Source: Polytrichum commune
Lineage: Eukaryota; Streptophyta; Polytrichopsida; Polytrichales; Polytrichaceae
Direction of reading: 5' to 3'
Assembly (NCBI GenBank): GCA_950295325.1
Contig: OX485807.1
Span: 36,240,440-36,304,439 of the forward strand
DNA: 64,000 nt
Shown: positions 58,483 through 64,000 of the stretch, in pieces
How positions within the stretch are numbered: the first letter of the stretch is position 1
How the letters are laid out: each line of letters begins with the position of its first letter
The notes under the pieces: generated by a model
What the model was told of the DNA's origin: nothing
Seen by the model: the letters and a program-made list of their open reading frames with translations, nothing else
The model's database searches: none
Translations under genes and position numbers: made by a program

Positions 58483-60762
58483 ATGGTGGGAAGGAGTGGC
58501 AGGATGAGTGAAGATGATGTGGTTGCAGAGGCACTTCGCGTCCTCAACGCTGTCGAAAAACTCCCTCGTTTGGTGGTCTTTGATCTTGACTATACGTTAT
58601 GGCCATTTTGGTGGTGAGTAATTAATTTTACCATGATGAACAATTTGGATGCATCTTAAACCCTTAAACCTTACTTTAACTTCTTGGCGTCCCAGTGTAG
58701 TCGGTCGTGCTTCATGTTTTGAGTCAAAGATTTGGTGCATTGCAGATGGGATTTCATAATCCTTGCGGAAGTTTTTATGAGGGGAGGTATGTAGTTAGCA
58801 TGGTCAAAAGTTTCTTCATACTTACATACTCGATGCTTCAAGTTCAGGTAATTTGCTCCAAGGTAAATGGGTCTTAAATGGTTACTTTTTCCGACTAGCC
58901 CACTTCTCCTAGGATATGAAACATGCGAGTAGTGAAAGATGCTTAGCTAATTCGAATCATGTCCTTAGCCACTTTTCTCATAATCCTTGAAGCTCATATG
59001 TATACTTATCATATTCATTGTCAAAGTGAAGATTAGATAAGTTATTAAACAATCATATAGGTCCCCTCCAATGATGTTGACTGTTGTGTCTAGAATGGTT
59101 GACAAATTTTGAACACGTAGTCCAATCCTTTTTCAGCACGTCTTTTTGGTTTCCGTTCTTAGATCCACACTCAACCATTCACCAATCAAATATAGGTGTT
59201 TATCTAAGATGAGGCACCGAGTAAGGCATATCTACCTTACTACACATTCATTGCTGAATGCTCAGGGAAAATGCTCTATTTTCTTTGCAACCATGCAATT
59301 TGCTATTAATGTTGTCTTGCATACTCGAACAAGCAGTATGTGGTTCGTTTTTAGATTGGCCACAGTTTGTGTCAGTTTTGACCTTAAGTTTGACTAGTTT
59401 CTGTAGAGCTTTCCACTGACTTCTCAATGTCACACATAATTATACTCTGCTACCAACTGCTGATAAAGTTCAAAAAGTTCAATTATAAGTATGATGTATG
59501 AAATCTGCTCACCTCGTGAACCAAAATTTATGTGGCGAGATGAGCAGAAGTTTGTGTTGGTGGTATTTGTAGATTAATGTGTTATTTGGTGTATGGTGCA
59601 GTGAGTGTCGGTCACCAAGGGAAAATCCATCTCTTTATCCTGAGGCAAAAGGGATACTAAATGCTCTTAAACAAAAAGGTGTGACAATGGCTGTTGCCTC
59701 GCGGACACCAACCCCGGATATAGCGCGTAATTTTCTCAACAAGCTAAGCCTTGTGAACCACTTCGCAGATATGGTATGGAGGGTTGAAGTCCTTTTTTCT
59801 TGGCTTATCAATGAGTTTCATAACTCACTTCATGATGTTGAGGTTTCACAGCATATGACATAGATGCTTAGAAATGGATAAGTGTTACTCATGGTTTTGG
59901 ATAACATGCAATATGGTTGGGAGTTTGATTTCAGCAAATTTATCCAAGTTGGAGCCATAAAGTGGAGCACTTTCAAAAGATTCAACAGAGGACAAATGTT
60001 CCATACAAAGATATGTTATTCTTTGATGATGAAGATCGCAACATTCAATCTGTGAGTACTGTGCTTTGACTCTTAGTTTTTTTTATTTGTCTTTGATTTT
60101 CCCACCATATGATATGATTGCAACTTGTCTTCATTTTGTATGGTACCATAACTTTGACACAAAGAAAGCTTCTAGTTTTGGTATTTAGGAGGTTCATTGT
60201 CATCTACGGTAGACGTGCCTGAATCTAACATAGAAATAATCTGGACACCTAAATTTAAGTGGTATGTGGTAGGTGTGAATGTTAGAAGAGACAATCAAAA
60301 AGACATGTGTTTAAAAGAGAGTGGACTACGTGCTCAACATATGATAACCATTCTAGGATCAACATTTAACATGATTGGGAGTCATATATGAGCACGGGAA
60401 TCATCTTCACCTTGGTACTGGAGAAGATATTCATATGCGCTCTGAAAATTATGAGGCAAATGGCTACGGGCGATTTGGATTTGTCAATCATCTTGCACTG
60501 ATCGTGCATTTCATATCCTACAAAAAGTGGATGCAGAGAGAAAGTATCTGAATAATACACATTTTCTATCCTTAAGTTGTGTGTCCTCTCATAAATCATA
60601 CGAAAAAAACAGTACTGAGGGATGATTATAATGGCAGATTTGGGGTTTGGTGTGCAGGTATCACAAATGGGAGTGACGAGTATCTTAGTTGACGAAGGAG
60701 TAAATTTGAGTGCCTTGAGTCAAGGCATCAGTAAGCATGCTGGGTCATCCACTTCATCTTGA
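58483..60762 (+). CDS. Magnesium-dependent phosphatase 1 (MDP-1), HAD superfamily
   Basis: Four exons: 58483-58613, 59602-59773, 59935-60051, 60658-60762; phases 2, 0 and 0 agree, all GT-AG; 174 residues, the usual MDP-1 size. HAD phosphatase motifs are complete: motif I VVFDLDYTLWP (Asp34 nucleophile, Asp36), motif II ASRT (Ser77/Arg78), Lys110 in YPSWSHKVEHF, and motif IV FFDDEDRN (Asp132/Asp133). CECRS after motif I and GVTSILVDEGV near the end are as in plant MDP-1. Family members dephosphorylate phosphotyrosine or sugar/ketosamine phosphates in an Mg-dependent way; the physiological substrate in plants is not clear to me. Introns 1 and 3 contain opposed copies of one repeat family. Confidence 0.93.
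58863..59215 (-). mobile_element. Dispersed family copy, inverted, in MDP-1 intron 1
   Basis: Reverse-orientation copy: from the right end 'ggtaaatgggtcttaaatgg' and 'aggatatgaaacatgcgagt', through 'cattgtcaaagtgaagatta', to 'agatccacactcaacca' and 'atataggtgtttatctaag'. It is one of the longer, uninterrupted copies. Confidence 0.78.
60195..60560 (+). mobile_element. Dispersed family copy, direct, in MDP-1 intron 3
   Basis: Used here as the family reference. In order: 'cctgaatctaacatagaaat', 'tggacacctaaatttaagtg', 'gacatgtgtttaaaagagag', 'ggactacgtgctcaacatat', 'gaggcaaatggctacgggcg' and 'tttcatatcctacaaaaagt'. There is no coding capacity and I could not define terminal repeats. Other copies occur at 23100, 24535, 32515, 36045, 36940, 39030, 46920 and 58863. 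Confidence 0.8.
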
Positions 60763-62396
60763 TAGTGGCATGTTGAAAGCAATTGAAGGCAGAAAAATGC
60801 ATCTGTATGTACTTCAAATTTGGGGCAATAAAAGGTGGAAGGTCTAAGTACTTTTCATTTAGGTCGTTATTTTTTCCTGCACAGATTTTGGAAAGCCTCC
60901 AAATCCTTGTAAATTGACCCACATTAAATCACTACCTAATTTACTTTAGTAGTATGATTAAGAAGTGGAGATGAAGTGCGCAGATACTGGTGTGCTTGGA
61001 CAAATAGTGTACAGTAGCAACAGTTTCTAACCGATGTTCATTTCCTTATTGCATTTTCAGTTTCATGTCAACATTTTTCAAAACTCTTTCTGGCATTTTT
61101 GCAATAAATAATGAGGTGGATTTGTCGAATCGTATGCTAGAATGGGGGCACATGCATTAATTTCAAGAAACTTTTGGTTAACTTCCTGGTATTGGTTATA
61201 AGGTACAGGTAAGGTAGATAATTGCAATCGACGTGCATATAGTCTCACATTACTTTAAACACACACGAGTGAATGTGAATGAAACCATGATTCTTTTGTG
61301 AGGTGAAAGCAAACATAAAGTGCCATGACGTCAGTGTGAATTGCAAGCACAGCTTTTTAGACCGCCTACTGCACAAAATTAAACATCATCCAGAAACTAG
61401 ATTTTTTCCTTCTTTCCCGTCAGGGAGGAATCTAGAGATCACTTCGCCTAGATGTCCATGTATTCTATTATAGCAAAGTTCACGTGGAGATGTGCAATGA
61501 TAATGCAGATCATATTTGTATCTACAATGTCTAATAATATAACATCTCATCGTTCAAGATGAAAAGGCACATATAATTTATAAACCAAATACTCAATCCA
61601 GCTTGTAACATAAATAACTGTCTCCACCGAATTTTTATAAAGGACAATTATGGTGGACAGTTAAGTTTCGGCAAGAAATTTGTGACTGCAGTGTACGCAT
61701 ATCAAGCGTACAGATCACAGGAATCTCAAGCTCAAATTACTTAAATGTTTGATTGGTCTACGCAGTTGACTAGTATTTTGCTGATTGTCATTCAGTTTTC
61801 TCAATCCTTTGCTCATTGAATCATATTGAAACCCTATATTAAAGATTCGATGTCCAATATAAAAATGAGGCATGTGTATGTAGTCCCACTTAGCAATCTA
61901 CCCAGTCCCTCAACTACAAGGGCGTGCTGCAATGGGAAAGTCAAGACACTTTACTAATTCTCTACAATAGTTTTGTCCCGGAAAAACATAGCCATCCAGT
62001 TATCCAGCAATGCGTGAATACATTTATAAAAGTGTGGCAACATTTCCTGTTCAGTGTGTAACTTACAACCTACCAGTTCACTGCTGCCCTGACTTCGAAA
62101 CGGTGCAACTGATGTGCACGGTTTGCACATATGGGGTTTAAGATGGGATTGCACCACCAATACCTAACTGCAACTAAGAAAAAACTCCAGCCCCCAATCA
62201 GTATGTCGGTGCATGAGGTCCCCCTTAAACTACTGCCATGTAAATACATGTAGCATGTACCATACGGTATGACCTAGATCTAAAAATTGATCCAGAGTTG
62301 CAATGAAGATAGCGATTCTTGCATATCCCACTGCCTTGCTATAAAAAGCGCCACTACAAACTCCAAGACTTGAGATAGAGGATTCCACTCAAATAC
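60763..62396. other. 3' flank of MDP-1 and intergenic
   Basis: 60763-60960 is the probable MDP-1 3' UTR. Beyond it I see no exon that I can support. Open frames on the minus strand (61954-62160, 68 codons) might belong to the gene suggested at 62397-62499, but no domain is recognised. Confidence 0.4.
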
Positions 62397-62499
62397 CTGT
62401 GTTCATTGACCATGTTCGAGCTCTCAATCTTCGAGTTGTGTCCACAACGAAGAAATGCTCCAGAATAGAATCTATCGAGTCGTCATTGGACCCATCCAT
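62397..62499 (-). CDS. Possible first coding exon of an unrecognised gene
   Basis: An ATG opens a 34-codon frame MDGSNDDSIDSILEHFFVVD then TTRRLRARTWSMNT, ending at a donor (AACACAG|GTATTTG, phase 1). Upstream on the same strand a leader-like exon ends GAATGAG|GTAGG near 62575. A downstream acceptor TTGCAG near 62165-62170 would continue in frame with WWCNPILNPICANR and reach a donor GTAGGT. The peptide is not repetitive and looks protein-like, but I do not recognise it and no conserved domain supports the model. Confidence 0.28.
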
Positions 62500-63478
62500 C
62501 CGTTAATCATCGACATGCATTTACAAAACCCCCATCCGGAAACCAGTTCCAGTGCGAGAAATTAGAAGACAAACCTACCTCATTCGATAATCGCTTGCTT
62601 CACTGCCTTTGTGCCTCGAAAAATGCTCTTTCACAGCTGAGGCTCAAGATTATTCTAGCCCCGGAAACCTTGTAAGCATCCTGTGTATGAAATTTGAATG
62701 CCACGGAATCAGTAGATGATGACAAGCTGTTCAATGAACAGACTTATCATTCAACCTCTCAGATCGGTTCAGTTCGTGACCGCCGCGATCTCTCAAGAGC
62801 AAATCGCATGTGTCGGAGGATGATCGGAACTCCAACTTCCATCGCATGTTGTAATCATTTCAGCTACCCTTACCTATTCTTCATCCATCATCAGCCGAAC
62901 ATGATCTCTCCCAGACCCACCACAAAAACACCATCGAAATATGATATCACAGCATTGGAAGCTCCACGACTTTATTAATCAAACTCCACGATTTGATTCC
63001 CACTGGGATTCTCCTGATTTTTCCTTGTGCTGGTTTCCCTAACTTCAAAAGTAAGTAACTCGGATGATGACCATGATGATGGTGGACACAAAGAGCCGTG
63101 AATTTGACTTCCTTTCATTTCTAATCTGCATTCGCGGGGCTGCTGGCCACTATGGAGGACAGACAAATCCACTAAACTTTAAACCCTCCTAAACCTTAGA
63201 AACTTTTGGTACAGTGGAAACATCCATGCCTAACTTGAATCGAAGAAAATTCCCCAACATCGTGGATTCATCACTAAGTATTAAACCTGTGTGCACAAAC
63301 ATTGACTGGATGATTACTTAACAAAAATAACGAAAATGAGACTGCCCAATATCAACTTTATCCAACAGTAGAGAATCCCCACCCACACTATCGCATCACA
63401 CTATTTTCCCTGACAAATAGATCTGTGTATTTAATTTCCCCTCCATCCCTCATCTGAGAGGATTGATTGAAAACCTAA
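62500..63478. other. Flank between the putative exon and RanBP1
   Basis: Probably contains the RanBP1 3' UTR (just below 63479). A plus-strand open frame of 94 codons at 62694-62978 has no recognisable domain. Nothing else supported. Confidence 0.4.
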
Positions 63479-64000
63479 TCATGCTTCTGATGTTGTCGTC
63501 GTCTCCTTGTCATCCTTCTCTTCAGCTTCAGGTTGCTCAGCCTTAGTTGATGATTCCACGTTCAACTTATCCAACAATTCGGCAGTGGAATCCACCTCTT
63601 CCTTCTCCTTGGTCTTATCTACAACTTTTTTCTGGGCAGACTCATAAGCCTCCTTGAAATTCTTTGCGCTCTCCACGCTCCCGAACCGCATACAGAAAAG
63701 CTCCTCCTTAAGCTCACCATCGGAGAAATCAGGGGCATGCCACACCCATGTCTTATCACTCCCAGCGTGCTCAGACATCGGCGAAGATGCATTCACCAAA
63801 TGGTTAGCACATATCTTAAGAGTTCTGCTCTGACGCATCAGCAGACGGATACTCTTGGAAACTTTGTGTTCCAGAAGCTTCACTTGCCCTACACCTCTCT
63901 CCTTCCACTGGGTTCCATCCTTGTCAAATCGGTACAACTTCGCCTTAGCATCGAACAGCACATCTTCATTCTCCTCTCCCGTGCTGATGGCCACCTCCTC
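63479..64000 (-). CDS. RANBP1: Ran-binding protein 1 (RanBP1), 3' part
   Basis: 173 codons plus TGA; the frame is open through the window edge, so the N-terminus (and perhaps upstream exons) is missing. It encodes a RanBD1 domain: EENEDVLFDAKAKLYRFDKD, WKERGVGQVKLLEH, IRLLMRQSRTLKICANHLVN, KTWVWHAPDFSDGELKEELF, RFGSVESAKNFKEAY. The acidic/Lys-rich tail ends TTTTSEA. RanBP1 is a cytosolic cofactor that binds Ran-GTP and, with RanGAP, promotes GTP hydrolysis at the end of nuclear export. The residues expected for Ran contact (KERG, the RQ.TLKICANH loop, WHA.DF) are intact. No intron is visible in this part. Confidence 0.95.
   Translation of the reverse strand, partial: EEVAISTGEENEDVLFDAKAKLYRFDKDGTQWKERGVGQVKLLEHKVSKSIRLLMRQSRTLKICANHLVNASSPMSEHAGSDKTWVWHAPDFSDGELKEELFCMRFGSVESAKNFKEAYESAQKKVVDKTKEKEEVDSTAELLDKLNVESSTKAEQPEAEEKDDKETTTTSEA

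Overview
The window reads as nuclear DNA of a land plant. The genes are split by GT-AG introns with T-rich acceptors. The recognisable proteins are plant-type (an MIP1-zipper/DUF547 protein, a land-plant F-box protein, a plant MDP-1 phosphatase, RanBP1), and the intergenic DNA is AT-rich and packed with MITEs, retrotransposon debris and microsatellites. I see no operons or ribosome binding sites. Bryophyte, lycophyte or fern origin is only a guess from gene structure; the sequence itself does not settle it.

Layout. 1-2089: a degenerate three- to four-fold repeat with recurring TGATGA and CTGA motifs. 2090-8862 (minus): a 16-exon gene for a 981-residue MIP1-leucine-zipper/DUF547 protein, reassembled here from splice sites and phases; its leader and promoter region probably lies at 8863-11300. 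11300-42980: about 32 kb of repeats with no intact gene. It holds a 78-bp satellite, several tandem and inverted duplications, TIR elements of at least five types (Stowaway-like, PIF/Harbinger-like, mariner/pogo-like, CACTA-like and others), a reverse-transcriptase tail carried in a TIR element, and a dispersed family of roughly 370 bp. 42986-45810 (minus): a three-exon F-box/kelch-type gene, with a leader exon carrying a uORF near 46605-46760. 46900-57560: repeats again, including a complete but dead Ty1/copia element (51594-55473, CCAAG target duplications) and a small C2HC zinc-finger reading frame. 57568-60762 (plus): a gene-end-like exon, then a four-exon MDP-1-type HAD phosphatase gene. 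63479-64000 (minus): the 3' part of RanBP1, running off the window.

The genes do not form a pathway. They are independent housekeeping or regulatory genes separated by transposon-rich DNA. The most unusual structures are small tandem triplications sitting on 5' splice sites of the DUF547 gene, an opposed pair of the same repeat in introns 1 and 3 of the MDP-1 gene, and a long repetitive leader inside the copia element. I found no clearly new multi-gene system.
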